Shown here: piece after piece, positions 1 through 7,576 of the stretch
Layout of the letters: every line of letters starts with the position of its first letter
Numbering within the stretch: the first letter of the stretch is position 1
Source: Paracoccaceae bacterium
Lineage (GTDB): Bacteria > Pseudomonadota > Alphaproteobacteria > Rhodobacterales > Rhodobacteraceae
DNA length: 64,000 nucleotides
NCBI GenBank assembly: GCA_014872875.1
Contig: WKFI01000002.1
Coordinates: forward strand, 62,001-126,000
Reading direction: 5' to 3'
The notes under the pieces: model-generated
Database searches by the model: none
What the model saw: only the letters and a program-made list of their open reading frames with translations
What the model was told of the DNA's origin: nothing
Made by a program: the position numbers and the translations under genes

Positions 1-2
1 CC

Positions 3-269
3 GGTCCGCGCAACCTTCCGGGCTTGGTGGTGGTAAAGCGCCTTCGTATGGAAGGCTTCATCGTCATGGACTTTGCTCATCAGGACAAGACTGCAATCCG
101 TGCGCTTCAGACCTGGGTGGCCCAAGGCAAGATCAAGGTCGTCGAAGACATCGTCGAGGGACTGGAGAATGCTCCCGCCGCGCTGATCGGTCTGCTGGCG
201 GGCGACAACAAGGGTAAACGGCTGGTCCATGTTGCAAACCCGCAGGGTCCTGCAGGAGCGGGGAACTGA
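3..269 (+). CDS. NADP-dependent oxidoreductase, C-terminal fragment (5' end outside window)
   Basis: The reading frame is open from the window edge (frame 3) to a TGA at 267-269, so only about the last 88 residues are present. They contain VVVKRLRMEGFIVMDF followed by a GKIKVVEDIVEGLENAP segment and KRLVHV near the end. This matches the C-terminal end of the medium-chain, zinc-free NADP-dependent oxidoreductases of the curcumin/prostaglandin reductase type, in which the cofactor-binding domain gives way to the closing catalytic lobe. The stop lies 1 base before the ATG of the MaoC-like gene, so the two are probably co-transcribed. Family assignment is by motif memory; the substrate cannot be read. 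Confidence 0.75.
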   Translation, partial: GPRNLPGLVVVKRLRMEGFIVMDFAHQDKTAIRALQTWVAQGKIKVVEDIVEGLENAPAALIGLLAGDNKGKRLVHVANPQGPAGAGN

Positions 270-270
270 A

Positions 271-741
271 ATGAGTGCCCTGCAAGCTGCCATGACTGCA
301 CAAGAGAAACTGGTTGGTCAGGAGGTCGGCGTTTCGAACTGGATTACCGTCGATCAAACGATGATCGACGATTTTGCCCGCGTCACCCACGACGACCAAT
401 GGATTCACATTGACCCAGAACGGGCCGCCCGGGAAACCGCCTTTGGCGGTACGATCGCGCATGGGTTCCTTACGCTCTCACTGGCCAGTCGGTTTGTTTA
501 TGACTGTTTCGAAGACCTTCCGGGGCAAGTTATGGGAATAAACTACGGGTTCAATTCCTTGCGCTTTCTGTCACCGGTTACGCCAGGTTCAAGGGTTCGT
601 GGACGCTTCACACTCAAATCCGTCAAGATGCGGAACGACACCCAACTGCTGCGTGAAACCCATCTAATAGTGGAGATTGAAGGGGCGGATTCGCCTGCGT
701 TGGTTGCCGACTGGCTGGGGTTGATTGTTTTTGAGACCTGA
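271..741 (+). CDS. MaoC family (hot-dog fold) dehydratase
   Basis: 156 residues from ATG 271, which has a good ribosome site (AGGAGCGGGG) just upstream; the longer reading from 229 begins with a non-ATG codon inside the previous gene. The hydratase-2 signature is clear: HDDQWIHIDPERA at about residues 40-52 carries the catalytic Asp/His pair and is followed by GGTIAHGF at 59-66. MaoC-like proteins hydrate or dehydrate enoyl-CoA thioesters as dimers in the cytoplasm. The gene follows the NADP-dependent oxidoreductase by 1 base, which suggests a small fatty-acid or acyl-CoA operon. The exact acyl-CoA substrate is unknown. Confidence 0.85.
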   Translation: MSALQAAMTAQEKLVGQEVGVSNWITVDQTMIDDFARVTHDDQWIHIDPERAARETAFGGTIAHGFLTLSLASRFVYDCFEDLPGQVMGINYGFNSLRFLSPVTPGSRVRGRFTLKSVKMRNDTQLLRETHLIVEIEGADSPALVADWLGLIVFET

Positions 742-781
742 ATTCGACATATAAGTGTCACCTTTTTGCCGCAATCCTTGG

Positions 782-797
782 CTAACCAAACCTTAAC
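782..797. promoter_or_regulatory. Possible CtrA-type binding site upstream of aroQ
   Basis: CTAA at 782-785 and TTAA at 793-796 are separated by 7 bases and followed by C, one mismatch from the TTAA-N7-TTAA consensus of the alphaproteobacterial regulator CtrA. It sits about 105 bp before aroQ in the 159 bp gap. The gap has no other gene. A single near-match can occur by chance, so this is only a candidate. Confidence 0.25.
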
Positions 798-900
798 GCG
801 TCACTTTTTCCGTCTGAGCCCCTGCTATTTACGCCTACCGCATCTGGACAGAGGCCGAGCATCCCGTCTATGAAAAAATTCGTATGGGGAAATACGTGAT

Positions 901-1341
901 ATGCGAAGTGTTTTGGTTCTGAATGGACCGAACCTCAATCTGCTGGGAACCCGGCAGCCCGAGGTTTACGGTTCAACGACGTTGAATATGGTCGAAGACG
1001 CCTGTGTTGCTCATGGGGCAACGATGGGTCTGGACGTGGTTTGCTTTCAAAGCAATCACGAAGGTGACCTGATCGATCAGATCCACAAGGCCAAGGGAAC
1101 ACACTTGGGTATCGTGCTGAATGCCGGGGCGTATACGCACACGTCCATTGCTTTGCATGACGCGATCGCTTCGGTCGAACTGCCGGTGGTAGAAGTCCAT
1201 TTATCCAACATTCACGCGCGCGAGGATTTCCGCCATCGCTCCTACATTGCACCGGTGGCAATCGGGCAGATATGCGGCTTTGGCGCAAAGGGCTACCTTT
1301 TGGCTTTGGACGCGCTAAATGCTCGTCTGGAGGAGATGTAA
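901..1341 (+). CDS. aroQ: Type II 3-dehydroquinate dehydratase
   Basis: 146 residues, the usual length for the family. The enzyme converts 3-dehydroquinate to 3-dehydroshikimate in the shikimate pathway as a cytoplasmic dodecamer. Visible signatures are LNGPNLNLLGTRQPEVYG at residues 7-24, carrying the active-site Arg and Tyr of the lid loop, then NAGAYTHTS and EVHLSNIHARE with the catalytic His, and GFGAKGY near the end. The start ATG at 901 is the only one before the GPNLN motif. The gene's end contains the ribosome site of the next gene, so aroQ and the LuxR regulator are translationally linked. Confidence 0.95.
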   Translation: MRSVLVLNGPNLNLLGTRQPEVYGSTTLNMVEDACVAHGATMGLDVVCFQSNHEGDLIDQIHKAKGTHLGIVLNAGAYTHTSIALHDAIASVELPVVEVHLSNIHAREDFRHRSYIAPVAIGQICGFGAKGYLLALDALNARLEEM

Positions 1342-1345
1342 CCAG

Positions 1346-2101
1346 ATGAAGTTGCGTGATTATCTGCGTTTTGTGTCTTATGCCAAGAGCCTCGAAGAGC
1401 TTTGGGCCGCGCACACGGAACAGATGGGGCTGTATGGGTTTGACCGCCTACTCTACGGTTTTACCCGGTACAGAACCGAAAAGTCGCTGGGCGATCCGGA
1501 AGACTTCGTGGTGCTCAGCAACCACTCCCCTGAATATACCAATGGTTTCATTCACAACGGGCTCTACTTCCACGCACCCATGCTGCATTGGGCGCTGGAA
1601 AACGAAGGGGCCGGAAGCTGGCGTATGATTGGTGATATGAAAGCCACCAATACGATGACCGCTGAAGAAAAGCGGGTGTACGATTTCAACGCCAGGATGA
1701 ACGTCACAGTCGGGTATACCATTAGCTTCACATCTGTTTCAGCGCGTTCCAAAGGCGCGATTTCATTGGCTGCGGAAGTAGGCAAGACGCAGGATGAAAT
1801 GGACGCCGTTTGGGACGAGCATGGCGACGACATCCTGTTGATGAACAACATGGCGCATCTGAAGATTCTGACGCTTCCTTACGTGGCACCCAACCGGGGT
1901 TTGACCAAACGTCAGCGGGAAGCTTTGGAGTGGGTCGGCGATGGCAAGACCACACAGGATATTGCCACTTTGATGGGTCTGACCACTGCGACGGTCGAAA
2001 AACACCTGCGACTGGCCCGTGAAGCGTTGTCGGTTGAAACAACCGCACAGGCGGTTCTCAAGGCTGCTCTACACAACCAGATGTTTGTCATGGAAGCCTA
2101 G
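1346..2101 (+). CDS. LuxR-family transcriptional regulator with autoinducer-binding-like domain (solo)
   Basis: 251 residues from ATG 1346; an AGGAG at 1331-1335, inside the end of aroQ, supports this start over the upstream in-frame TTG. Residues 1-165 have the length and layout of a LuxR autoinducer-binding domain, and the C-terminal 65 residues contain the LuxR helix-turn-helix (LTKRQREALEWVGDGKTTQDI, then ATVEKHLR). No luxI-type synthase is nearby. The usual AHL-contact Asp-Pro pair appears to be replaced: the corresponding segment reads YFHAPMLHWA. It therefore may bind something other than an acyl-homoserine lactone, or nothing. Targets are unknown. Confidence 0.85.
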   Translation: MKLRDYLRFVSYAKSLEELWAAHTEQMGLYGFDRLLYGFTRYRTEKSLGDPEDFVVLSNHSPEYTNGFIHNGLYFHAPMLHWALENEGAGSWRMIGDMKATNTMTAEEKRVYDFNARMNVTVGYTISFTSVSARSKGAISLAAEVGKTQDEMDAVWDEHGDDILLMNNMAHLKILTLPYVAPNRGLTKRQREALEWVGDGKTTQDIATLMGLTTATVEKHLRLAREALSVETTAQAVLKAALHNQMFVMEA

Positions 2102-2281
2102 ATCAGGCTCTCCAATCGGCTATCAATTGGGCAGCGTATGTGAAATTTTCTTGAAATTACCTTGGGTAAGGAAATCAATACTTTCAAATGACGCTGTTTC
2201 GAGGCAATCTGTAATCGTTCCGTGAGTGGTGGCTTTAGCCAAGGAGCATCGGGAAAAGATCCTTGATATTACCAAGGCTCT

Positions 2282-2310
2282 CTGACCTGTCCGGTTTGGT
2301 TGCTTATACT
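2282..2310 (+). promoter_or_regulatory. Sigma70-type promoter for a putative sRNA
   Basis: CTGACC at 2282-2287 (-35, four of six consensus bases) and TATACT at 2305-2310 (-10, five of six) are separated by exactly 17 bases. A start near 2316-2318 would feed directly into two strong hairpins and a terminator. No coding region of any length follows before the terminator. Confidence 0.5.
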
Positions 2311-2315
2311 CGGTG

Positions 2316-2408
2316 GCTGAATCGGAGAATTTGAAAGGCCCACCATCCCCATCAAGGGGCCTTCAAAGTTTACGGGGTCGCAGGCAAGTGCGGCCCCGTT
2401 TCTCTTTT
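2316..2408 (+). ncRNA. Putative small RNA, about 90 nt, two stem-loops
   Basis: The stretch between the LuxR gene and tsf holds a promoter (2282-2310), then a stem of TTTGAA(A)GGCCC with GGGCCTTCAAA (about 2330-2367) around a C-rich loop, then a 10 bp stem ACGGGGTCGC / GCGGCCCCGT (2372-2381 with 2390-2399) followed by TTCTCTTTTT. This is the architecture of a free-standing, Rho-independently terminated sRNA. The C-rich loop (ACCATCCCCATC) is the sort of sequence that can pair with purine-rich ribosome sites, but I do not recognise a known family. Alternatively the second stem simply terminates the LuxR transcript 270 bp downstream of its stop. Confidence 0.5.
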
Positions 2409-2410
2409 TG
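2372..2410 (+). terminator. Rho-independent terminator (sRNA / LuxR transcript)
   Basis: Ten-base-pair GC-rich stem (2372-2381 with 2390-2399, one G-T pair), 8-base loop, followed by TTCTCTTTTT. Confidence 0.8.
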
Positions 2411-2484
2411 ATGATCTCGAAAAACCCGTTGCCCTAGGGCCGCGGTTTTTGTTCATCCCGTTTTTGCGAGAACTTATTGCCTTC

Positions 2485-2523
2485 AAAAGAAAAGGCCAAC
2501 CTGCATGCGCAGATCGGCCTTCT
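2485..2523 (-). terminator. Rho-independent terminator of the rpsB-tsf operon
   Basis: Read on the minus strand, GAAGGCCGA ... TTGGCCTTTTC forms a stem (2515-2521 with 2491-2499) followed by TTTTCTTTTG. It lies 20-58 bp beyond the tsf stop codon. Confidence 0.8.
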
Positions 2524-2542
2524 CGAATGGATTGGTGCTGGA

Positions 2543-3418
2543 TCAGCCTTGGGCAGCTTTGGCCACTTCGGCAGCGAAGTCTTCTTTTTCGACTTCGATG
2601 CCTTCGCCCACTTCCAGACGCACGAAGCCGGTGATTTCGGCACCTGCTTCTTTCGCGGCTTCACCAACGGTCAGGTCGGGGTTCACCACAAACTGCTGGT
2701 TCACCAGGGTCGACTCGGCAACGAATTTCTTCATGCGGCCCACGATCATCTTCTCGATGACCTGTTCCGGCTTGCCGGACTCGCGTGCGATGTCCATCTG
2801 GACCTGCTTTTCTTTCTCGATCACGGCCTGATCCATGTCAGCCTCGGACAGAGCGGCCGGGTTCACGGCGGCGATGTGCATTGCAACCTGCTTGCCCAGG
2901 GCTTCGTCGCCACCGTTCAGCGCAACCAGAACCCCGATCTTGCCCATGCCGGCGGTCGCGGCGTTGTGGACATAGGTCACAACGGTTTCGCCTTCCAGCG
3001 ACGCCATGCGGCGCACCGACATGTTTTCACCGATGGTGGCGATCTTGTCGGTCAGGGTGTCGGCAACGGATTTGCCACCCAGGTCGGCAGCCAGCAGCGC
3101 GTCAACGTCAGCGACGTTCAGGGCCGCTTTGGCAATGCTACCAACAAACTCTTGGAAGTCTGCGTTCTTGGCAACAAAGTCGGTTTCCGAGTTCACTTCG
3201 ACGGCGACGCCCTTGCCACCTTCGACGTTCACGGCCACCAGACCTTCGGCTGCGGTACGGCCGGATTTCTTGGCGGCTTTCGCCAGACCTTTGGTGCGAA
3301 GCCAGTCAACAGCGGCTTCCATGTCGCCGTCGTTTTCAACCAGAGCTTTCTTCGCATCCATCATGCCTGCGCCAGTGGATTCGCGCAGTTCTTTCACCAT
3401 TGCTGCTGTGATTGCCAT
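2543..3418 (-). CDS. tsf: Translation elongation factor Ts
   Basis: 291 residues, the normal alphaproteobacterial length. EF-Ts is the guanine-nucleotide exchange factor that recycles EF-Tu from GDP to GTP in the cytoplasm. The N-terminal UBA-like domain with [17 protein letters not shown] (about residues 15-31) and the TDFVAKN motif that enters the EF-Tu nucleotide site are both present. It follows rpsB in the same direction, the conserved bacterial order. A hairpin lies in the 77 bp between the two genes and a clear terminator follows tsf. Confidence 0.98.
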   Translation of the reverse strand: MAITAAMVKELRESTGAGMMDAKKALVENDGDMEAAVDWLRTKGLAKAAKKSGRTAAEGLVAVNVEGGKGVAVEVNSETDFVAKNADFQEFVGSIAKAALNVADVDALLAADLGGKSVADTLTDKIATIGENMSVRRMASLEGETVVTYVHNAATAGMGKIGVLVALNGGDEALGKQVAMHIAAVNPAALSEADMDQAVIEKEKQVQMDIARESGKPEQVIEKMIVGRMKKFVAESTLVNQQFVVNPDLTVGEAAKEAGAEITGFVRLEVGEGIEVEKEDFAAEVAKAAQG

Positions 3419-3446
3419 TTTTGGCTCTCCTCAAATCAAACGGATT

Positions 3447-3470
3447 TGGGGCAGGTCATACCCTGCCCCA
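3447..3470 (-). promoter_or_regulatory. Hairpin in the rpsB-tsf intergenic region
   Basis: GGGGCAGG (3448-3455) and CCTGCCCC (3462-3469) form a perfect 8 bp stem with a 6-base loop between rpsB and tsf. The minus-strand tail is AAATCC, not a T run, so it is more likely an RNA processing or partial attenuation element than a full terminator. Confidence 0.55.
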
Positions 3471-3495
3471 CATGTCAAATCAGTGACAGACCGGA

Positions 3496-4269
3496 TCAGG
3501 CTTCGGCGGCCGCTTCTTCAGCGACGGCTTCTTCCACGGGTGCCTCTTCCAGGGCGCCCAGATCCACGCCAGCTGCGCCCAGCTGAGCGGTCATGCCGTC
3601 CAGAGCGGCGCGTGCGGCCAGGTCACAGTACAGGGTGATCGCGCGAGCAGCGTCATCGTTACCCGGAATGATGTAATCCACACCATCGGGTGAGCAGTTG
3701 GTGTCAACGATGGCAACAACCGGGATACCCAGTTTGTTGGCTTCAGCGATGGCCAGGGCTTCTTTTTTTACGTCGATGACGAACAGCAGGTCCGGCACAC
3801 CGCCCATTTCGCGGATCCCGCCCAGCGAAGCTTGCAGCTTCTCCTGGTCGCGTTCCATGCCCAGACGCTCTTTCTTGGTCAGGCCTTCGGCACCGGCGGC
3901 CATCTTTTCGTCGATTTCTTTCAGACGGTTGATCGACTGGGAAACGGTTTTCCAGTTGGTCAGTGTGCCGCCCAGCCAGCGGTGGTTCATGTAGTACTGA
4001 GCCGATTTTTCTGCCGCTTCGGCGATCGGGCCAGACGCCTGACGCTTGGTGCCAACGAACAGCACACGGCCCCCTTTGGCAACAGTGTCACGCACTGCGT
4101 TCAGAGCCGCGTCCAGCATCGGAACGGTCTGGGTCAGGTCCATGATGTGGATGCCGTTGCGCGAACCGTAGATAAACGGCGACATGCGCGGGTTCCAGCG
4201 CTGGGTTTGGTGACCAAAGTGAACGCCAGCTTCCAGCAGCTGACGCATGGTGAACTCGGGAAGAGCCAT
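3496..4269 (-). CDS. rpsB: 30S ribosomal protein S2
   Basis: 257 residues. S2 is a late-assembling protein of the small ribosomal subunit. Diagnostic segments include [19 protein letters not shown] at residues 10-28, [23 protein letters not shown], and [19 protein letters not shown]. The last 25 residues are an acidic, alanine-rich tail ([17 protein letters not shown]), a common alphaproteobacterial addition. It is the first gene of the rpsB-tsf pair, preceded by a leader of about 120 nt with two hairpins. Confidence 0.98.
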   Translation of the reverse strand: MALPEFTMRQLLEAGVHFGHQTQRWNPRMSPFIYGSRNGIHIMDLTQTVPMLDAALNAVRDTVAKGGRVLFVGTKRQASGPIAEAAEKSAQYYMNHRWLGGTLTNWKTVSQSINRLKEIDEKMAAGAEGLTKKERLGMERDQEKLQASLGGIREMGGVPDLLFVIDVKKEALAIAEANKLGIPVVAIVDTNCSPDGVDYIIPGNDDAARAITLYCDLAARAALDGMTAQLGAAGVDLGALEEAPVEEAVAEEAAAEA

Positions 4270-4338
4270 GCTCGTTTTCCTTTCCGGTTTCTATCCTCGG
4301 CGGGGGTATTCAGAGCGTTTGCTCCAACCGGCGGTCTG

Positions 4339-4384
4339 TCAGGGATGTCTCCCCTGAACAGGCCAAAACCCCGCCTGCGGGTTC
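4339..4384 (-). promoter_or_regulatory. rpsB leader hairpins, possible attenuator
   Basis: On the minus strand the rpsB leader first folds AACCCGC-AG-GCGGG followed by GTTTT (4365-4384, terminator-like), then TCAGGG ... CCCTGA (4357-4352 with 4344-4339). These lie between the predicted promoter and the start codon, where S2 autoregulation is known to act in other bacteria. The mechanism here is inference. Confidence 0.4.
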
Positions 4385-4394
4385 AATGGCGCGC

Positions 4395-4422
4395 GTATAA
4401 GGGAGATCACGCGAAATGGCAA
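4395..4422 (-). promoter_or_regulatory. Predicted sigma70 promoter of rpsB-tsf
   Basis: Minus strand TTGCCA (4422-4417) and TTATAC (4400-4395) with a 16 bp spacer, about 125 bp upstream of the rpsB ATG. Both hexamers are close to consensus. Confidence 0.5.
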
Positions 4423-4992
4423 GCGGGTGCGCCGGAAAAATACCCCCACGCTCAAAACGGCTCGCCAGTGGAGTTTGGGAACAGATATTGAGCTGATTTC
4501 GCGCGTGGTTCACGACGCGTTCACGGTCAGTCCCGACTGGGTAAGTCATTGGCTTGGAGGTTTTAAAGGACAAGTACCATGGTGTCCATCCAGACCAGGC
4601 TTGCCTTGTTTGCCTGACTCCCCTGATCGTCCCGGATACAAGTGCGACACAGGAAAATCGATCTGGGCCTTGCAGGCTCATGAAGACATACACCGCGTTA
4701 AGTTTGGACATAAGCAAATCCGCCGGGGAATCTGGAAGCTGATCAATATGGATCCGGGCTGTGATACCAGTCAGTTCAGGGGCTAATCCGTCAAACGGAA
4801 CACATGCATGTTAATTCTTGACCGGTTCAACCAGATCCTCGCCTCGGCAGACAAACAACCGGCAATGTGCCACTGATTACGGGACCAATCATTGCACCGG
4901 GCTCGAGGATCTAGCGTCCGGTTCAACACTCAATCGGGTTGGATCCTGAAAAAGGCAACCCCAAGTCTGTGCGTGCCCCGGATGCGATTGAG
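4423..4992. other. Intergenic stretch without a recognisable gene
   Basis: 570 bp between the rpsB promoter and the end of olsA. Short open frames of 60-119 codons exist on the plus strand (for example 4427-4786 and 4554-4742), but they lack ribosome sites, overlap in different frames and show no recognisable protein features. I see no tRNA, no strong terminator and no repeat. Confidence 0.5.
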
Positions 4993-5835
4993 TCAGTCCT
5001 TAGGCCTAAGTTTCAACCCGTTCTCCAGACCGGATCGAACCGCTGTCTCGCACGCCAAGGCAAGCTCCTTACGATTGGCAAAATCCGAAACTTTTAGAAC
5101 GTCGTGATAGATTATTTCGACCCGGCCTTGCCGGGTCGCCGCCAATGTCTTTAGCAGGTGCGGTCCAAATTCCATCTCGCCCCACCAGCCATAAAATCGG
5201 TCCGGTTCACCTTTGGGGGCATGAAACACCACTGAAACCGGCTGCACGTGCATGAAATCGCGCAGATGGTCGGAAAAGAAAGCCGCAAACAGAGTGGTCT
5301 TGAACGGCAATACACGCAGACCATCGGTCGACGTTCCTTCGGGGAAGAACAGCAGCTTGTGCCCGGCTTTCAAGCGGGCTTCGAAAAGCTCGGTCTGTTC
5401 ACGGGCTTTTTTCGGGTTCCGCTCGATGAACACCGTTCCCGTGGCCCGCGCCAGCCAGCCGATGCCGGGCCATTTCGCAACTTCGGCTTTGGATACGAAA
5501 TAGATCCGCTTGCGCGCGTTCAGAGCAAATATGTCCAGCCAAGACGTGTGGTTTGCAACCACGGCGCCCCGTTGCGTCATCAGGCTTCCCGAGCTGCTAA
5601 ATCCGACGCCCAGAATTCGGAAGGCATTACGACACACGAATTGTGTAATGAAGGGGGTCAGCGGGCGGTTCACTCCGCATAAGGGTCTTTCGACCAGACG
5701 CACCAAAAGCAGAATTATCAACCCGCCGAACACCAGGAACGCCAGTGGCAGACCGCGCAATACCACCAGAACCCATCCCAATAATCCGACCTTGATCGGA
5801 TCTGGTGCGTCATCGCTCTGCCAGCTGGTGTTCAT
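4993..5835 (-). CDS. olsA: Lyso-ornithine lipid O-acyltransferase (PlsC family)
   Basis: 280 residues. OlsA adds the second acyl chain, from acyl-ACP, to the hydroxyl of lyso-ornithine lipid at the inner membrane. Hydrophobic segments occupy about residues 20-45; the acyltransferase motif NHTSWLD (H96-x4-D101) and the FPEGTSTDG motif (164-172) are both intact. The ATG overlaps the stop of the upstream olsB in the arrangement ATGA, so the two are translationally coupled. In isolation this could be a general 1-acylglycerol-3-phosphate acyltransferase; the coupling to olsB makes the ornithine-lipid role the better reading. Confidence 0.85.
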   Translation of the reverse strand: MNTSWQSDDAPDPIKVGLLGWVLVVLRGLPLAFLVFGGLIILLLVRLVERPLCGVNRPLTPFITQFVCRNAFRILGVGFSSSGSLMTQRGAVVANHTSWLDIFALNARKRIYFVSKAEVAKWPGIGWLARATGTVFIERNPKKAREQTELFEARLKAGHKLLFFPEGTSTDGLRVLPFKTTLFAAFFSDHLRDFMHVQPVSVVFHAPKGEPDRFYGWWGEMEFGPHLLKTLAATRQGRVEIIYHDVLKVSDFANRKELALACETAVRSGLENGLKLRPKD

Positions 5836-6599
5836 CGTTGGCTACGCCCACCGGTGTAAATCTTGCGTTGACGTTCGTTCAGACGTTGAGTGTCCACCAC
5901 CAGGCACACATCGGTGGTGTTGAAGACATGATCAATATAAGCGCCTTCTCCCACGAACCCGCCCAGCCGCAAGTACCCCTTGATCAGCGCCGGAATCTCC
6001 AGCATCGCCTTGCGCCGATCCAAGTCTTCGGCAGCGACCAGATCCATTGCCTGATAATGTGCGGGTTGGGCCTTTACCCTCAATTCCAGCGGAGCCAGAT
6101 GTTTTTGATGCAATAGCGACAAGGGTGCTGCCAATTCTGCAGGGTCCGTGCTGTGAAAACTGGCTACACCGAATAGAATTTCGACCTCATGACGGGCAAC
6201 ATATTCTGCCAGACCCGACCACAGGTGATACATTGCCATACCGCCGCGGTAGTCCTTGTGCAGGCAGGATCGGCCCAGTTCCAACAACTTTCTTCCGCTG
6301 TTCTTGAGCACGCTCAGGTCATATTCGTCTTCGGAGTAGAACTGCCCGACCAGATCCACCTGGTCACTGCGCAACAGGCGATAGACCCCGACCACCTGCC
6401 CTGTCTCCTCGTCCGTAACCAGCATATGGTCAAAGAACGGGTCGAATTTGTCCACTTCCAAACCGGCCTCGTGATCGACCAAGGCCCCACCGGCGCCAAG
6501 TTCACGAACGAACACGTCATAGCGCAGCGCCTGGGCCGCGCGCAGATCCGCGTCAGTTTCTGCAATTCTGACACTAAAGCTTTGGCCGCTGTCGGACAT
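5832..6599 (-). CDS. olsB: L-ornithine N(alpha)-acyltransferase (GNAT family)
   Basis: 255 residues. OlsB transfers a 3-hydroxyacyl group from ACP to ornithine, the first step of phosphorus-free ornithine lipid synthesis. The sequence has the OlsB/hemolysin-like GNAT pattern: QALRYDVFVRELG (about 22-34), DHMLVTD, VGVYRLL, LELGRSCLHKDYRGG, and a C-terminal IPALIKGYLRLGGFVGEGAYID segment typical of OlsB. It is the first gene of the pair and overlaps olsA by 4 bases. Ornithine lipids are often made under phosphate limitation; no Pho box is evident to me in the 109 bp upstream. Confidence 0.9.
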   Translation of the reverse strand: MSDSGQSFSVRIAETDADLRAAQALRYDVFVRELGAGGALVDHEAGLEVDKFDPFFDHMLVTDEETGQVVGVYRLLRSDQVDLVGQFYSEDEYDLSVLKNSGRKLLELGRSCLHKDYRGGMAMYHLWSGLAEYVARHEVEILFGVASFHSTDPAELAAPLSLLHQKHLAPLELRVKAQPAHYQAMDLVAAEDLDRRKAMLEIPALIKGYLRLGGFVGEGAYIDHVFNTTDVCLVVDTQRLNERQRKIYTGGRSQR

Positions 6600-6708
6600 T
6601 CGAATTTCCAGACTGGTTCATTTGGCTTGAGCGCTGATACCGCAGGTCTCGAAGAATTGGCAACCGATTGCAACGATTTGCGGTGATTTGTTAACACTTC
6701 ATCAATAA

Positions 6709-6894
6709 CTATGAGGGATCAAAGACAGGGATCAGGGCGATACGTGAGCCATCTATTACAAGCTTGCCTTGGTCGCGAAAATTCACGGTGATCTTGCCGC
6801 CGATATTGGATTGAACCTGCCCCAGCCCCCATTCGGGGTGATCAGGGTGGTTCACAAACATTCCGGGGGCCAAAATTGCGTTGAGATCGGTCAT
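6709..6894 (-). CDS. DUF3553 family small protein
   Basis: 61 residues. The sequence (PGMFVNHPDHPEWGLGQVQS, then KITVNFRDQGKLVID) is typical of the short DUF3553 proteins, which have an SH3-like or Tudor-like beta-barrel pattern resembling the RNA-polymerase-interacting CarD/UvrD tail module. No enzymatic residues are evident. It is divergent from chpT with only 29 bp between the start codons, so promoters must lie within or overlap the neighbouring coding ends. Function unknown. Confidence 0.8.
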   Translation of the reverse strand: MTDLNAILAPGMFVNHPDHPEWGLGQVQSNIGGKITVNFRDQGKLVIDGSRIALIPVFDPS

Positions 6895-6923
6895 GGGGAT
6901 CAGGTCTCGGTTGGAGGGAAACT

Positions 6924-7520
6924 ATGGGGCTAAATAACGCCAATCTGGCTACTTTGATAGGGTCGAGGATCTGTCACGACCTGATCAGCCCGATCGGCGC
7001 CATCACGAACGGGCTGGAGTTGCTGGACTTGGCCGGCAGTGTCGATGGTCCGGAACTGGACTTGATTGCGGACAGCGTCGGCAATGCCGGTGCAAGGATC
7101 CGTTTCTTTCGGATTGCCTATGGATCAGCAGGTGATCAGGCGCTCGGCAGATCCGAGATCGTGTCGGTCATGGACGACATGAACCGAGGAAGTCGGGTAA
7201 CCATGCAATGGGGACCTTTGGAAGCACAGCCTCGGTCTTTCGTGCGGTTGGCCTTTTTGGCCCTGCAATGCTGCGAAACGGCCATGCCTTATGGCGGCCT
7301 TGCTCAGGTGCACGAGGCTGACGGCACGTGGACCATCGTGGGAGAAGCAGAAAAGCTGAACGTCGATCCGGCGCTCTGGTCTGTCCTTACGGATGGCCCA
7401 GGTGATTTTGACATTACCCCTGCTTTGGTCCAATTCGCGCTTCTTGCGACGGTGGCCGAAGAGTTTGGGCTCAAGCTTTCGGTTGAACACTCAGACAACC
7501 GCATCGCCGTGCATTTTTGA
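6924..7520 (+). CDS. chpT: ChpT-like histidine phosphotransferase
   Basis: 198 residues. ChpT relays phosphate from the CckA hybrid kinase to CtrA and CpdR in alphaproteobacteria. The dimerisation helix holds the phosphoacceptor motif SRICHDLISPIGAITNGLE with His18 as the likely acceptor. The C-terminal half is a degenerate kinase-like ATPase domain without the ATP-binding G boxes, as in Caulobacter ChpT. The ATG at 6924 has GGAGGG seven bases upstream. A strong terminator follows at once. Its presence fits a CtrA phosphorelay, which in Rhodobacterales controls motility and related traits. Confidence 0.85.
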   Translation: MGLNNANLATLIGSRICHDLISPIGAITNGLELLDLAGSVDGPELDLIADSVGNAGARIRFFRIAYGSAGDQALGRSEIVSVMDDMNRGSRVTMQWGPLEAQPRSFVRLAFLALQCCETAMPYGGLAQVHEADGTWTIVGEAEKLNVDPALWSVLTDGPGDFDITPALVQFALLATVAEEFGLKLSVEHSDNRIAVHF

Positions 7521-7530
7521 CGGCCTGATT

Positions 7531-7558
7531 GGAAACCCCACAAGCCTGCGGGGTTTCT
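7531..7558. terminator. Bidirectional terminator between chpT and proA
   Basis: GAAACCCC (7532-7539) pairs with GGGGTTTC (7550-7557) around a 10-base loop. It lies between two convergent genes and can serve both. Confidence 0.75.
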
Positions 7559-7576
7559 CGACGCTCAGGGCGCTTT

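Noticed and set aside
4427-4786. 119-codon plus-strand frame upstream of rpsB
   Set aside because: No ribosome site, no domain, Trp/Cys-rich and Pro-rich composition typical of noncoding DNA.
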